A program made the translations under genes and the position numbers. Below are positions 43,667 to 53,624 of a DNA stretch of 64,000 nt, one piece after another. Each line of letters begins with the position of its first letter. The first letter of the stretch is position 1. The DNA lies in contig JAGCDP010000047.1 in NCBI GenBank assembly GCA_017651065.1, positions 1 through 64,000 on the forward strand. The letters are read 5' to 3'. Source of the stretch: Treponema sp. (lineage in GTDB: Bacteria; Spirochaetota; Spirochaetia; Treponematales; Treponemataceae). A model generated the notes under the pieces. It worked only from the letters and a program-made list of their open reading frames with translations, was not told the DNA's origin and made no database searches.

Positions 43667-45142
43667 ATGAAAAAAGGTGTTCTTTACACATTTGGGGCGT
43701 CAATAATTCTTATTATTTGTTTTATTGCGTTCGTGCTTCCATCTTCTTTATCAAAGGCAACACAGCAGCAGGAAGGACTTGTTTTTGGTAAATACAACGG
43801 TAAAAAAATCAGTTATGAATATGGTTCTGATTTTACAGAGTTACTTTCACAGTATGCTCAGATGTTCAGAAATCAGGGAATTGAAATTACATCAAACAAT
43901 CAGTATACACTTTACAACTATGCATTCAATTCTACCGTTATCAAATATGCACAGCAGGAAGCTCTTGAAGCTGCAGGTTACGAAGTTCCACAGGCTACAA
44001 TTAACCTTACACTCAAGAACTACTTCAAAGATTCAGATGGCAAATTCGATATGAAGGCCTACAAACAGGCAGATGCTTCTTACATCGAAAACCTTACAAA
44101 AAGTGTAAAAGATTCTCTTTATACAGGCCGCTATTATGACGACAGCTACGGAACAACATTTGGTGATAAACTCCTTTTTGGTCTTAAATCTCCAGAAGCA
44201 GAAACAGAATTCCTTGAAAAGTTCGGTAAGGAAAAGCGTGCATTTACAATGGTAACCTTCGATACTGGAAATTATCCAGAAGAAGAACAGCTAAAATACG
44301 GAAAAGCAAATCCTGAAAAGTTTACAAAATATGATGTTTCTATTATCACATGTAATGATAAAGATATTGCAAACAAAGTTATGTCACGCATTTCTAAAGG
44401 TCAGATAACTTTCGAAGATGCTGTTGCTGAATATTCAGAAAAGAACTACAGCAATTCAGAAGGAAAGATTTCAAACAATTCTCAATATCAGATTCAGAAT
44501 ATTCTTAATGACAAATCAGAAATTTCAAAAATCACAGACCTTGCAGTTGATGAAATCAGTCCTATAATTGAAACTTTGCTTGGCTTCTCAATTTTCAAGA
44601 AGAACGGTGAAGATACAAAGCCAGATTTCACAAGCGAAGATACACTTAAAGACGTTCAGAACTATATCAGTATTTATGAAACTTCTGTCATCGAAGATTA
44701 TTTTGCAGACATTGCAGAAGCATTCGTTAAAGATGCAAAAGCAAGCGATATTGAAACTGCAGCAGCAAACTATGAAAACGTAACAATTGATAACCTTGCT
44801 GCATTCCCATTGAATTATGGTTCTTCACCACTTTATGATGCAATGGATACTAATACTTTGAAAGTTCTTGCTACTGCCGATAAGAATGAAGACTTCCTTA
44901 AGAAAGCCTTCTCTCTTAAGTTGAATGAATACTCAGATCCAATTATTATTGGCGGACAAATTGTTGTTCTTCAGTACACAGGAAACGAAACTGTAGAAAA
45001 TTCAGAAGAAGCCGCAACTTCTAATTTCAGTTCACAGATTGTAGAGTTTGATCAGAATTCTTCTCAGACTGTTGTATTCCAGAGTCCAAAACTCGAGAAC
45101 AATTTTATTTCCGTTTTCTTTGACAATTTCTACAACTACTAG
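43667..45142 (+). CDS. Membrane-anchored SurA/PpiD-like foldase (parvulin-related)
   Basis: The 491-aa protein has an N-terminal TM anchor (about 6-26), a SurA_N-type helical chaperone region (YNYAFNSTVIKYAQQEALEAAG) and a region around 220-290 that resembles a divergent parvulin domain (VSIITCNDKDIANKVMSRI ... TFEDAVAEYS). Typical parvulin catalytic residues are not obvious, so chaperone rather than isomerase activity is likely. It may help outer-membrane protein folding. AAAGGG precedes the ATG. The next gene starts 2 bp downstream. Confidence 0.78.
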   Translation: MKKGVLYTFGASIILIICFIAFVLPSSLSKATQQQEGLVFGKYNGKKISYEYGSDFTELLSQYAQMFRNQGIEITSNNQYTLYNYAFNSTVIKYAQQEALEAAGYEVPQATINLTLKNYFKDSDGKFDMKAYKQADASYIENLTKSVKDSLYTGRYYDDSYGTTFGDKLLFGLKSPEAETEFLEKFGKEKRAFTMVTFDTGNYPEEEQLKYGKANPEKFTKYDVSIITCNDKDIANKVMSRISKGQITFEDAVAEYSEKNYSNSEGKISNNSQYQIQNILNDKSEISKITDLAVDEISPIIETLLGFSIFKKNGEDTKPDFTSEDTLKDVQNYISIYETSVIEDYFADIAEAFVKDAKASDIETAAANYENVTIDNLAAFPLNYGSSPLYDAMDTNTLKVLATADKNEDFLKKAFSLKLNEYSDPIIIGGQIVVLQYTGNETVENSEEAATSNFSSQIVEFDQNSSQTVVFQSPKLENNFISVFFDNFYNY

Positions 45143-45144
45143 TT

Positions 45145-46710
45145 TTGTCAGATAACAATTCAATAACAAACACAAAGCCCTGTCTCGTTCAAACGGCACA
45201 GGGCTTTTCTGTTTCTTATGAAGGTAAATTTCTTTATTCAAAATATAATCCGCAAAAAGCAATAAATCAAATTATAGAAAATCTTACAATTCAACCACAA
45301 ACAATTATTCTTTGTGCTTCCCCGGTTTTGAATTATGGATTAAAAGAACTTTCACAAAAACTGCCCGATGATTGTCTGATGCTTGGCTGCGAGCTTGAAC
45401 CACAGCTTGTTGATTTTATACAGGAAAACAAAAACACTTCTGAAGGTGATTTTTCAAATATCCCGCATTTTTCTTTTATAACTAAGGATGAGCTTTACAA
45501 TCTTGGACCAGAGCTTATCAAACAAAAGGCCGGTACTTTCAGAAGAATTATACGTATTGATTTTTCTGCAGCTGCACAGCTTCATTCAGACATTTACGAC
45601 AAGGTTGTAGAAAATGTAACAAATGCGCTCATGACCTACTGGGCAAACAGAGTGACACTTGTTAAATTCGGCAGAAAATACTGCACGAACTTTTTTAAAA
45701 ATCTTTCTGTGTGCGATAAAACTATTCCAATTCAAAAATACTTTGGTGCCTTTGAAAAGCCTGTTCTTGTTTTTGGAGCCGGAGAATCTGCACAGGACGG
45801 AATTGAGCGTATAAAAAAATCTGACCAAAATGATTATTGTATTCTTTGTGCCGACACATCCTTGCAACCTCTTTTAGCAAACGACATAACTCCAGATGGA
45901 GTTTTTATAGAAGAAGCCCAGAATGTAATTTCAAAATGCTTTATTGGTACACAGTCGTCTGATATTCATATTTTTGCAGGGCTTTCTTCTATTCATTCTA
46001 TTACAAGATATTTTAAGCCAGAACAGATAAGCTTTTTTACAACAGAGTTTACACAGGCAAGGTTTATTGACCGTTTTGAAAAGGCAGGAATATTACCACC
46101 AAAAAATAATCCTTTTGGTTCAGTTGGAATTACAGCTTATTATTATGCACTGCTTTTTAGAAAAGATTCTTCTGTACCTGTAGAAACTTACGGTCTTGAT
46201 TTTGCCTACTCAGCAGGCCGCACCCACACAAAAGGCGCCATGGCCGACAATGCAAGATTCCAGCATTCAAATAGAATAAAGACAGATACAAACTTTGGAG
46301 CCGCATTTAATCAGACTGCATTTAAGAAGACAGATAAGATGTATACTACGCCGATTATGGCGAGGTATGATTCAATCATGAGTGCCCTTCGACAAGTTCA
46401 GGTTGTGGTTCCTGAGCCTGTCGAAGGACCACAAAAAATAACGTCATTTTTGAGAAAAGAAAGAAAATCTCTTGAAGAACTAAAATCCCTGCTAACCGGA
46501 GAAACAAAACTCCCTGCAGAACAACTGGAAGAAAAAATAACACAACTGGTACAAGACCGCGAATACCTGTACCTGCACTTCCCGGACGGGCACAAGTTTG
46601 CATATACACAGTCGTTTTTGAATCGGGTTAGAATTGAGATAGATTATTACTTGAAGGCCCTTCGACATGCTCAGGGACCACAAACTAGTGCTCAGGGACC
46701 CCGAGACTAG
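45145..46710 (+). CDS. DUF115/MptE-like protein with two repeat-derived insertions
   Basis: The 521-aa protein belongs to the family related to archaeal 6-hydroxymethylpterin pyrophosphokinase; bacterial members are linked to flagellin glycosylation and motility. Core motifs: KPVLVFGAGESAQDGIERI, TPDGVFIEE, FGSVGITAYYYAL and GLDFAYSAGRTHTKG. The start is TTG 45145, coupled to the preceding stop. Residues about 412-430 (ALRQVQVVVPEPVEGP) derive from a complete family A hairpin. The C-terminus ALRHAQGPQ ... AQGPRD comes from a second copy that also supplies the end of the gene. The catalytic role in spirochaetes is unproven. Confidence 0.82.
   Translation: MSDNNSITNTKPCLVQTAQGFSVSYEGKFLYSKYNPQKAINQIIENLTIQPQTIILCASPVLNYGLKELSQKLPDDCLMLGCELEPQLVDFIQENKNTSEGDFSNIPHFSFITKDELYNLGPELIKQKAGTFRRIIRIDFSAAAQLHSDIYDKVVENVTNALMTYWANRVTLVKFGRKYCTNFFKNLSVCDKTIPIQKYFGAFEKPVLVFGAGESAQDGIERIKKSDQNDYCILCADTSLQPLLANDITPDGVFIEEAQNVISKCFIGTQSSDIHIFAGLSSIHSITRYFKPEQISFFTTEFTQARFIDRFEKAGILPPKNNPFGSVGITAYYYALLFRKDSSVPVETYGLDFAYSAGRTHTKGAMADNARFQHSNRIKTDTNFGAAFNQTAFKKTDKMYTTPIMARYDSIMSALRQVQVVVPEPVEGPQKITSFLRKERKSLEELKSLLTGETKLPAEQLEEKITQLVQDREYLYLHFPDGHKFAYTQSFLNRVRIEIDYYLKALRHAQGPQTSAQGPRD
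46384..46432. repeat. Complete family A hairpin inside the DUF115 gene
   Basis: CCCTTCGACAAGTTCAGG and CCTGAGCCTGTCGAAGG are arms around TTGTGGTT. Both arms are translated, as ALRQVQ and VPEPVEG. Confidence 0.9.
46657..46703. repeat. Family A copies at the 3' end of the DUF115 gene
   Basis: One core copy (46657-46679) and a half copy (CTCAGGGACC, 46690-46699) form the last codons. They lie in the convergent gap to lepA. Confidence 0.85.
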
Positions 46711-48512
46711 TTATCTTCCTTCTCTTTAAGAACAGCCAGGAAGGCGCTTTGTGGTAATTCTACGTCGCCGATCATCTTCATGCGCTTTTTACCTTCCTTC
46801 TGCTTTTCCAAAAGCTTTCGTTTACGGGTGATAGCACCACCATAACACTTGGCAAGAACGTCCTTACGTACAGGGTTTACAGTTTCGCGTGCAATAATCT
46901 GGCTTCCGATTGCGCCCTGAATTGCAACCTTAAACTGCTGGCGGGCAATTTCACCCTTAAGGCGTTCACAAACCTTGCGGGCACGGTCAACTGCATTTGC
47001 CTTAAATGTAAGAAGAGAAAGTGCATCGACCATCTTACCGTTCAAAAGAATGTCTACTTTTACAAGGTCTGTTGGTCTGTAACCTATAACTTCATAATCA
47101 AAAGAAGCATAACCACGGCTATAGCTCTTAAGGCGGTCGTAGAAATCAAACAGAACTTCGCTCAAAGGCATTTCGTAGCTGAGTTCAACACGCTTTGTAT
47201 CAAGATATTGCATGTTTGTCTGAACGCCACGCTTTTCGGTACACAAGGCCATAATAGAACCAAGATATTCTGCCGGAGTAATGATGCTTGCTTTAATATA
47301 AGGCTCTTCTGCATCTGCAATGCGGCCCTGAGGATATTCAGAAGGGTTATCAATATACATATCTTCGCCGTTCTGAAGGTGAAGCAAATATCGTACGCTA
47401 GGAGCAGTAAAGATAACTGCCTGATCAAAGTCACGCTCAAGTCGTTCCTGAACAATTTCAAGATGAAGCAAACCTAAGAAACCGCAGCGGAAACCATTAC
47501 CAAGCGCAAGAGAATTATCCTTTTCGTAAACAAGACTTGCATCGTTGAGCTTAAGCTTTTCCATGCTGTCTTTAAGCTCTTCGTAGTCGTTTGAATCCAT
47601 TGGATAAATTGAAGAATAAACAACAGGCTTAACTTCCTTAAAACCAGGAAGCGGTTCATCTACACCATTTGCAACAGAAGTAATAGTATCACCAACCTTT
47701 ACATCGCTTACAGTTTTAAGACCGGAAATAATATAACCAACGTCGCCTGCTTCGAGTACGCCAGTTTCTTCGTAATTAATCTTAAAAATACCGCACTGCT
47801 CTACTTTGTATTCACGGCCACTGCTCATCATTTTGATAAGGTCGCCAGTCTTAAGGCGTCCTTCCATAACGCGAACGTGAACAACTACACCGCGGTAAAT
47901 ATCATAATGACAGTCAAAAATAAGCGCAGCAAGCTTTCCGTTAGGGTCTCCTGAAGGAGCCGGAAACTTTGTAACGATTGCTTCCATAAGCTCGTCAATG
48001 CCCTCGCCTGTTTTTGCAGAAACGCACATTGCCTCACTGGAATCAAGTCCAAGCTCGTTATCAATCTGAGTTTTGCACGAAGGAATATCTGCAGAAGCAA
48101 GGTCAATCTTATTAATTACAGGCACCATTGTAAGGTCATGCTCAAGTGCCATATACATATTAGAAACTGTCTGACTTTCAACACCCTGAGTAGCATCAAT
48201 CAAAAGCAGCGCACCCTCGCAGGAAGCAATTGCTCTAGAAACCTCATAAGAAAAGTCTACGTGTCCCGGTGTATCTACAAAGTTCAGTTCATAATCATGG
48301 CCATCCTTTGCGTGATACGGAATTGTAACAGCCTGGCTTTTAATTGTAATACCGCGCTCTCGTTCAATATCCATGTTATCAAGAATCTGATTCATCATCT
48401 TGCGGTCATCAATAATTTTTGCCTTTTGAATAAGACGGTCAGAGAGTGTAGATTTTCCGTGGTCTATATGAGCGACAATACAAAAATTGCGCTTGTATTT
48501 CATTTCTGTCAT
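46707..48512 (-). CDS. lepA: Elongation factor 4 (LepA)
   Basis: The 601-aa ribosomal GTPase back-translocates or recycles stalled ribosomes. G1 is AHIDHGKST, the switch/G3 is VDTPGHVDF and G4 is NKIDLA. The LepA C-terminal domain with AIGSQIIARETVNPVRKDVLAKCYGG is complete. The ATG at 48512 is chosen because TTGGAG precedes it; the ATG at 48539 has none. It overlaps the convergent DUF115 gene by 4 bp. Confidence 0.97.
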   Translation of the reverse strand: MTEMKYKRNFCIVAHIDHGKSTLSDRLIQKAKIIDDRKMMNQILDNMDIERERGITIKSQAVTIPYHAKDGHDYELNFVDTPGHVDFSYEVSRAIASCEGALLLIDATQGVESQTVSNMYMALEHDLTMVPVINKIDLASADIPSCKTQIDNELGLDSSEAMCVSAKTGEGIDELMEAIVTKFPAPSGDPNGKLAALIFDCHYDIYRGVVVHVRVMEGRLKTGDLIKMMSSGREYKVEQCGIFKINYEETGVLEAGDVGYIISGLKTVSDVKVGDTITSVANGVDEPLPGFKEVKPVVYSSIYPMDSNDYEELKDSMEKLKLNDASLVYEKDNSLALGNGFRCGFLGLLHLEIVQERLERDFDQAVIFTAPSVRYLLHLQNGEDMYIDNPSEYPQGRIADAEEPYIKASIITPAEYLGSIMALCTEKRGVQTNMQYLDTKRVELSYEMPLSEVLFDFYDRLKSYSRGYASFDYEVIGYRPTDLVKVDILLNGKMVDALSLLTFKANAVDRARKVCERLKGEIARQQFKVAIQGAIGSQIIARETVNPVRKDVLAKCYGGAITRKRKLLEKQKEGKKRMKMIGDVELPQSAFLAVLKEKEDN

Positions 48513-48534
48513 TTGGAACTCCAAATATATGTGT

Positions 48535-48560
48535 GTCATGCTGAACTTGTTTCAGCATCT
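48535..48560. repeat. Family D palindrome
   Basis: The 8-bp arms ATGCTGAA/TTCAGCAT have loop CTTGT (48538-48558). It lies between the protease stop and the lepA start on the minus strand. It has no T run, so it is not an obvious terminator. A repeat of this type (GTCATGCTGAACTTGTTTCA) is common in many bacterial genomes. Confidence 0.7.
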
Positions 48561-50199
48561 AAAAATAATTAGGGCTGTCGTAGGAAGTGCCAAGTCCCAG
48601 TTGAAAATTAAGAAGTCCTTTTTTTCTTCTTTCAATTGAAAGAGCTACATAAAGAATCTTATTCTTGTCATCAAAAGAAACATCAATCAGTTCAAGATTA
48701 TCGTTTTCTGAAAATCCGTTTTGATCTGCAATGCTGCCTTCCAGAACATATTCTATTCTATAGGATTTTTTATTAATTGTCGATGAACGGAGCATTTTCA
48801 TTCCAAGAATTGGGATAAATGCATCATCAACAAAATCACTCGCATATATTTCTTTTGCAGGTGCTTCAGGTCGTTTTTCAAGATAAAGCAATGCTTCTTT
48901 TTCCTGGCCGTCTCTTAAATAAGTACAGGTAATGATAGTACCATAATCATACTTCATGCATACATTATGAAAATCATCAAGTGACGAAATTGGAGTATCA
49001 TCGGCGCGGATAATAACATCACCAATGGCGAGTCCTGTATAGCTTGCAGAACCACCGGGCATTACATATTGAATTTCAAGACCTTCGTTATTATTACGAA
49101 TCTTTTTTGTATGACCAAAGCCGCCAAGCCAGTTATGCTTAAGTTCTTCTCCGCGATACAAAAACGGCAGTTCAAGCTTAAGGTATTCAACAGGAATTGC
49201 AAAGTTCAAGCCCTGATACTGAAGCATGCCTGCAAAAACAATTGCCTGAACCTTTCTGTTTGAATCAATCAAAGGACCGCCCGAGTTTCCTGCATTTACA
49301 GCTGCATCAATCTGGAATACATTTCCCATTGTAATAAGAGAACGGGAAGTTGAAGAAATAATTCCACTTGTAAGAGTTCCTTCAAGCCCGATTGGAGTTC
49401 CTATTGCCGAAATTTTATCGCCAACTTCAAGCTCAGAACTTGATCCAAGAGCAAATACAAAATCAGGCTCATAAGAATCTACTTTAAGCAAAGCAAGATC
49501 CATTACAGAATCATAACCTACAACCTTTGCAGGAATCTTTTTTTCCATATCAGAAGGAAGCTTAACAAAAAGCTTACAGGTTGTTTTTCTTTTAGGATTT
49601 ACAACTTCGGCAATTACATGATGATTTGTGATTATATAACCGCGCCTGTCAATAAAAAATCCCGATCCTATTACAATATCTGCATAACCGTTTCCATTTT
49701 CTACCTTGTAGCCCTGGTCTACCCAGACAGTAACAGTTGCATTAATACAATCGCTTATTGTTTTTGGAAGCTTTTCTTCATCTACAGTAAGCCCCGGAAT
49801 ATTTTTGTTGTAATCAGAAGAATACTGTTCAAAAAGTTTTGCAGCTTCTTCATCTTTAATTGCAGAAACAAGAGATTTATAAAGTCGCAATGCAAGCGGA
49901 TAATCGTTTTCTTCCAAAGCAGTCTGTGCCTGATTTTTTACAACAGCAGCGCATTCCTGGATTATTGAATCATCACCTAAAAGGCATGCTCTGAACAAAG
50001 CTTTTGTACTTTCCTTTTGCTGCAGTTCCCGTATATTCTTGATTTCATTTTCAATTACATCACGGTCAGTATAATCAAGAGGCTTTTGAATTTCGGTTGG
50101 CTGCGAAAAAGATTTACATGAAAAAAAAGAAATGCTTAATGCAAGTGCACATGCTGCAAAAGAGAAAAAACTGATTTTTTTGAAAATCCTGATGTTCAT
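48559..50199 (-). CDS. Trypsin-like serine protease lipoprotein with PDZ domains
   Basis: The 546-aa protein is a DegP/HtrA-like periplasmic protease. A lipobox (SFFSC) gives a membrane anchor. An N-terminal helical region (about 30-140) is followed by the protease with the triad His (ITNHHVI), Asp (MDLALLKVD) and Ser (GNSGGPL), then PDZ (GGSASYTGLAIGDVIIRADD) and a second partial PDZ-like segment (VLEGSIADQNGFSENDNLELI). The ATG at 50199 begins one base after the upstream stop, so translation is coupled to the TPR gene. It probably degrades or senses misfolded envelope proteins. Confidence 0.88.
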   Translation of the reverse strand: MNIRIFKKISFFSFAACALALSISFFSCKSFSQPTEIQKPLDYTDRDVIENEIKNIRELQQKESTKALFRACLLGDDSIIQECAAVVKNQAQTALEENDYPLALRLYKSLVSAIKDEEAAKLFEQYSSDYNKNIPGLTVDEEKLPKTISDCINATVTVWVDQGYKVENGNGYADIVIGSGFFIDRRGYIITNHHVIAEVVNPKRKTTCKLFVKLPSDMEKKIPAKVVGYDSVMDLALLKVDSYEPDFVFALGSSSELEVGDKISAIGTPIGLEGTLTSGIISSTSRSLITMGNVFQIDAAVNAGNSGGPLIDSNRKVQAIVFAGMLQYQGLNFAIPVEYLKLELPFLYRGEELKHNWLGGFGHTKKIRNNNEGLEIQYVMPGGSASYTGLAIGDVIIRADDTPISSLDDFHNVCMKYDYGTIITCTYLRDGQEKEALLYLEKRPEAPAKEIYASDFVDDAFIPILGMKMLRSSTINKKSYRIEYVLEGSIADQNGFSENDNLELIDVSFDDKNKILYVALSIERRKKGLLNFQLGLGTSYDSPNYF

Positions 50200-50200
50200 A

Positions 50201-52303
50201 TTATTCTGTTTCAACTTCGATTACTTGAGAAGGAGCCAATGCCTTACAAAAATAAGCGCTTCCAATTTTTATTACTGATATTCTTAATGAATCATCAAAT
50301 TTAACAAGCTGAACTGCACCTTCTGTAATTACTTTTTCTACAGAATTGAGCACAACTTCTTCCTGTGCAACAGTTCCCTTCTCTCCTACCCAGAACAGAT
50401 TTTCTGCATTGCCCGGAATAACATCAATTACTTCACCTTCATATTTTAAAGAAACAGGAATACCGTCGATATTCTGAAGTGAAACATATTCTTCGCCAAG
50501 CTTTGAATAAAGAATTGTTTCTTCTGTAAGCTTACCGTCTGCAGAATCAGGATAGCGGATATATTCGTAATCAAGTATTCCGTCTCCGTCTGTATCCCAT
50601 GATGAAATTTTTCCGTTGTTACCAAGATACTGTTCAGAAAACTCTATTTTTGTGTCGCCGTTGCGGTCAATTTCTATTTTCTTAAGATAAAGCTTTTCGC
50701 TGAAGGTTCCGTCTCCAAACACATTTTTTATAATCTGAATGTCTGAAGGTTCTGTGTATTTATTTTCATTATCAATATCATAAGTTTCTGAAGTTTCGTA
50801 AACCCCGTCGCCGTCAAAATCTGCATAACGCACAAAAGGACAACCTGGTTCAATTGTTGCATAAGCATAACGACTTCCGCCGCTCATGAATACTGCAAAC
50901 ACAGGGCGTCCTTCAAAAACAGTATAACTTACACGTGAACCAGAACGTTCGGCAGTTGAAAGCTCAAGTGAAGAAGCATTTTTTGCAAGAATATATTTAT
51001 CTGGAGCTTCAATTTCACTGTCAATCAAAGGTATGTAAAAATCAACATTAAAGCGAGAGAACAATGTATCTACAGTCATTTCAAAAGGATTGTAATTAAA
51101 ATCAAAGCTTAAGAAATGATAAATGTTTCCGTCTGTATTATCTGTAATGCGGCTTACAGAAGGGAAGCTTTCATAAAGAAGATCAAGTTTACCACCGTCA
51201 AAAGCAACGCTTACAGGAGAACCAAAATCACACTGGGCATTCAGTTCTTCAATTCCATCTGCATTCTTATCATAAATAATTGTCTTTGCACGACCGCGTT
51301 CATAAGTAACTGTAAGCTCGTTCAAAAGATCAAGGTCATTATCAATATAAACAGTTCCTTCAAGCGACTTAAGATGATCTGCAAAATTAGCCATCAAAGC
51401 TTCATCGTGCAGCAGGGCTCCAAAACTTTCGAGCAGACTTAAATCATAAACATTATTTGAAGATTCAAAAAACAGATTGAATGCTTTTTCTTCTGAAATA
51501 ATTCCTGCCTTGAGCGCAGCATACGCAAACAACGGATGATTCTGATTTTTTTCACCAACTGCCTTGAGCAAACGTTTCTGCTGTTCGCCCTGGCAGAACA
51601 TCAGTGCAATAATTTCACTTTCAATATCTGTAGAAGAATAATCAGGAAGCTTTGCAATATATGAATCTGCAATTGTCTGAACAAGTTCCGGAATTTCATA
51701 AGGAGTTCCTGTTCGTTCAGCATAATTCATAAATGCCATTTCGAACATAAAGAACAGATTCGGGAAGCGTGCATCTTTAGGGTAAATCTTTCTTGAAGAA
51801 TTAAGCCTTGCCCTGGCCTGAGCTATAGAAGCTGCAGTTCCCATTCTGTAATAATTTTTGATTCTTATGAATTCAGAGTCTGCAGAATATAAAAGCGGTT
51901 CCATATCAAGAACTGCAAGAGACTCGTCATAAAGACCTGTTGCACAAAGCATGTCTGCATATAAAATGCGGGCACTGTTTTTTGTATAATTTATCCAGTT
52001 ATCTTTTGCAAAAGATTCTTTTATTGTTTCAAGGACTTCTGCCTTTTTGTAGCCAAGATTACTCTGAGCTGCAGCTTTTACATAAAATAAATCAGAAATT
52101 GTTTCATCATAGGAAAGTCCAAGCTCGGCCTGATTAAGTGCATTCTGCCAGTCATCATTAAGCATAAAGCTTTCAGAAAGACTAAGACATCGTTCAGCAG
52201 TTTTACGGTTTGCGGCAGCAGCATTTTTATTCTGAGCAGAGACAAACTGAACAACACCAGCCATTAATAAAATACAAATAAAAACAGACTTAAACTTTTT
52301 CAT
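50201..52303 (-). CDS. Exported TPR protein with calcium-binding-like loops
   Basis: The 700-aa protein has a signal peptide (FVSAQ), a helical TPR-like N-terminal half (LNQAELGLSYDETISDLFYVKAA and others) and a beta-rich C-terminal half with DxDxDG loops: DFDGDGVYE, DRNGDTKIEF and DTDGDGILDYE, plus DKNADGIEEL. These resemble EF-hand-like or thrombospondin type 3 calcium loops. Spirochaete homologues are conserved but uncharacterised as far as I know. It overlaps the tilS 3' end by 14 bp and is coupled to the downstream protease, which suggests shared envelope function. Confidence 0.78.
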   Translation of the reverse strand: MKKFKSVFICILLMAGVVQFVSAQNKNAAAANRKTAERCLSLSESFMLNDDWQNALNQAELGLSYDETISDLFYVKAAAQSNLGYKKAEVLETIKESFAKDNWINYTKNSARILYADMLCATGLYDESLAVLDMEPLLYSADSEFIRIKNYYRMGTAASIAQARARLNSSRKIYPKDARFPNLFFMFEMAFMNYAERTGTPYEIPELVQTIADSYIAKLPDYSSTDIESEIIALMFCQGEQQKRLLKAVGEKNQNHPLFAYAALKAGIISEEKAFNLFFESSNNVYDLSLLESFGALLHDEALMANFADHLKSLEGTVYIDNDLDLLNELTVTYERGRAKTIIYDKNADGIEELNAQCDFGSPVSVAFDGGKLDLLYESFPSVSRITDNTDGNIYHFLSFDFNYNPFEMTVDTLFSRFNVDFYIPLIDSEIEAPDKYILAKNASSLELSTAERSGSRVSYTVFEGRPVFAVFMSGGSRYAYATIEPGCPFVRYADFDGDGVYETSETYDIDNENKYTEPSDIQIIKNVFGDGTFSEKLYLKKIEIDRNGDTKIEFSEQYLGNNGKISSWDTDGDGILDYEYIRYPDSADGKLTEETILYSKLGEEYVSLQNIDGIPVSLKYEGEVIDVIPGNAENLFWVGEKGTVAQEEVVLNSVEKVITEGAVQLVKFDDSLRISVIKIGSAYFCKALAPSQVIEVETE

Positions 52304-53609
52304 TCTTTACAATCCAATCTTTATAGCCTAAGCAGCTTCCCAAGATACATATGATTTTTTGCTCAGGTGTTTTAAGCTCCTGAACAACCGGAATATACTG
52401 ACGTTTTGAAGCCGACACATGCCAGTCAGAAAAAACATCAGAAAGTTTTTTTGTGCCTCCGTCTGCCTTCTGAACTTCATCTCCAGAACGCCATGAACGC
52501 AAAAGCACCGGAAACTCAATTCCATCTGGAACAAAAACCTGTCCTGCAGGAATTTCATAAAAACCGCTTTTTTCTATTATAGCAGAAAAAACAATTTCAT
52601 TCTGTACTTCGTCTGATTTTTTTACAGTAACACCGTTTTCATCAAGGATAAAGCACATATTTGCAAAGCGTTTTTCCACTTTTCTTCTATTATAATTATC
52701 GGCACAATCGACCGAATCGCACACATCACAAAGGAAAACATATGGAATGCGGGTGTCAAAGCCGGCCTTGTTTGCAGCTTCAAGAAGTGTCCGGATTTTG
52801 AGCGCACGTGGCAGTGAATAAAAGGAAGCTTTGGGGTTCCTGAGCTTGTCGAAGGGGCGCCCTTCCAGCACTTCCGCATCATCCATCGCTTTTTGTGCCC
52901 CTGTAAGTACTGCTTTATCCCAGCCTGCAAACCGTTCATTTAAAAGCGGTACAAGCTCACTACGGATTCTGTTTCTTAAGTAAGAAGTATCGTTATTTGT
53001 GCTGTCATTTCTCCAGCTTATTTTTTTCTGAGTTAAATACTGTTCAATCTGTGCACGTTCAATATCAAGCAGCGGGCGCACATATTTGCCACGTACCTGC
53101 GGAATGCCTCCGCGAGATTCAGTTCCTGCCCCCTGCAAAAAGCGCATGACCAGAGTTTCAAGCTGATCATTTTTATTATGTGCAAGGCAAAGGCATTTCA
53201 GTTTTTTTTCTTCAATAAATTTTTTAAAGGCATCGTATCTGAGTTCACGGGCTGCAGCTTCAATTCCAATTTCTTTTTTATCTGCAAGGCTTCCAACCAG
53301 CCCTTTTTCAAGCTCGCATACAGTAAGTTCAACATCATACCCTTCTTTGCACAAAGACTGGCACAATGTTCTTACATATTCAACGTCGCCGCAGGTTTCA
53401 CTTTCCTGCCTTATATAATGATTTACAGTGATTACTTTAACAGGAATAGAAAGGGGTTTGCATAAAGCACAAAGAGAAACAAGAAGACTAACAGAGTCGG
53501 CACCACCAGAAACTGCAGCACCAATACAAGATTTTTGAGAAGAAAGTGATTTAAGATTAATTGAGCAAGACTGGAGTCCTTTAAGAACCTGTTCTTCAAA
53601 TTCTGACAT
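52290..53609 (-). CDS. tilS: tRNA(Ile)-lysidine synthase
   Basis: The 439-aa N-type ATP pyrophosphatase makes lysidine at C34 of tRNA-Ile(CAU), an essential step. The PP-loop SGGADS is near residue 35, with AHNKNDQLETLVMRFLQG and RPLLDI. The C-terminal TilS_C segment ends the protein. The peptide GRPFDKLRN (about residues 253-261) is made by a family A repeat in the linker before the C-terminal part. No SD is visible; an 93-bp family C repeat lies right upstream of the start. Confidence 0.92.
   Translation of the reverse strand: MSEFEEQVLKGLQSCSINLKSLSSQKSCIGAAVSGGADSVSLLVSLCALCKPLSIPVKVITVNHYIRQESETCGDVEYVRTLCQSLCKEGYDVELTVCELEKGLVGSLADKKEIGIEAAARELRYDAFKKFIEEKKLKCLCLAHNKNDQLETLVMRFLQGAGTESRGGIPQVRGKYVRPLLDIERAQIEQYLTQKKISWRNDSTNNDTSYLRNRIRSELVPLLNERFAGWDKAVLTGAQKAMDDAEVLEGRPFDKLRNPKASFYSLPRALKIRTLLEAANKAGFDTRIPYVFLCDVCDSVDCADNYNRRKVEKRFANMCFILDENGVTVKKSDEVQNEIVFSAIIEKSGFYEIPAGQVFVPDGIEFPVLLRSWRSGDEVQKADGGTKKLSDVFSDWHVSASKRQYIPVVQELKTPEQKIICILGSCLGYKDWIVKNEKV
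52835..52863. repeat. Family A repeat inside tilS
   Basis: GGTTCCTGAGCTTGTCGAAG continues with GGGCGCCC. On the coding strand it is read as GRPFDKLRNP, a third reading frame for this family in the window. Confidence 0.85.
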
Positions 53610-53624
53610 TGGCTTTGTTCAAGT

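Noticed and set aside
46384..46432. Family A hairpin in the DUF115 gene as a terminator
   Set aside because: It lies inside an open, conserved frame and is not followed by a T run.
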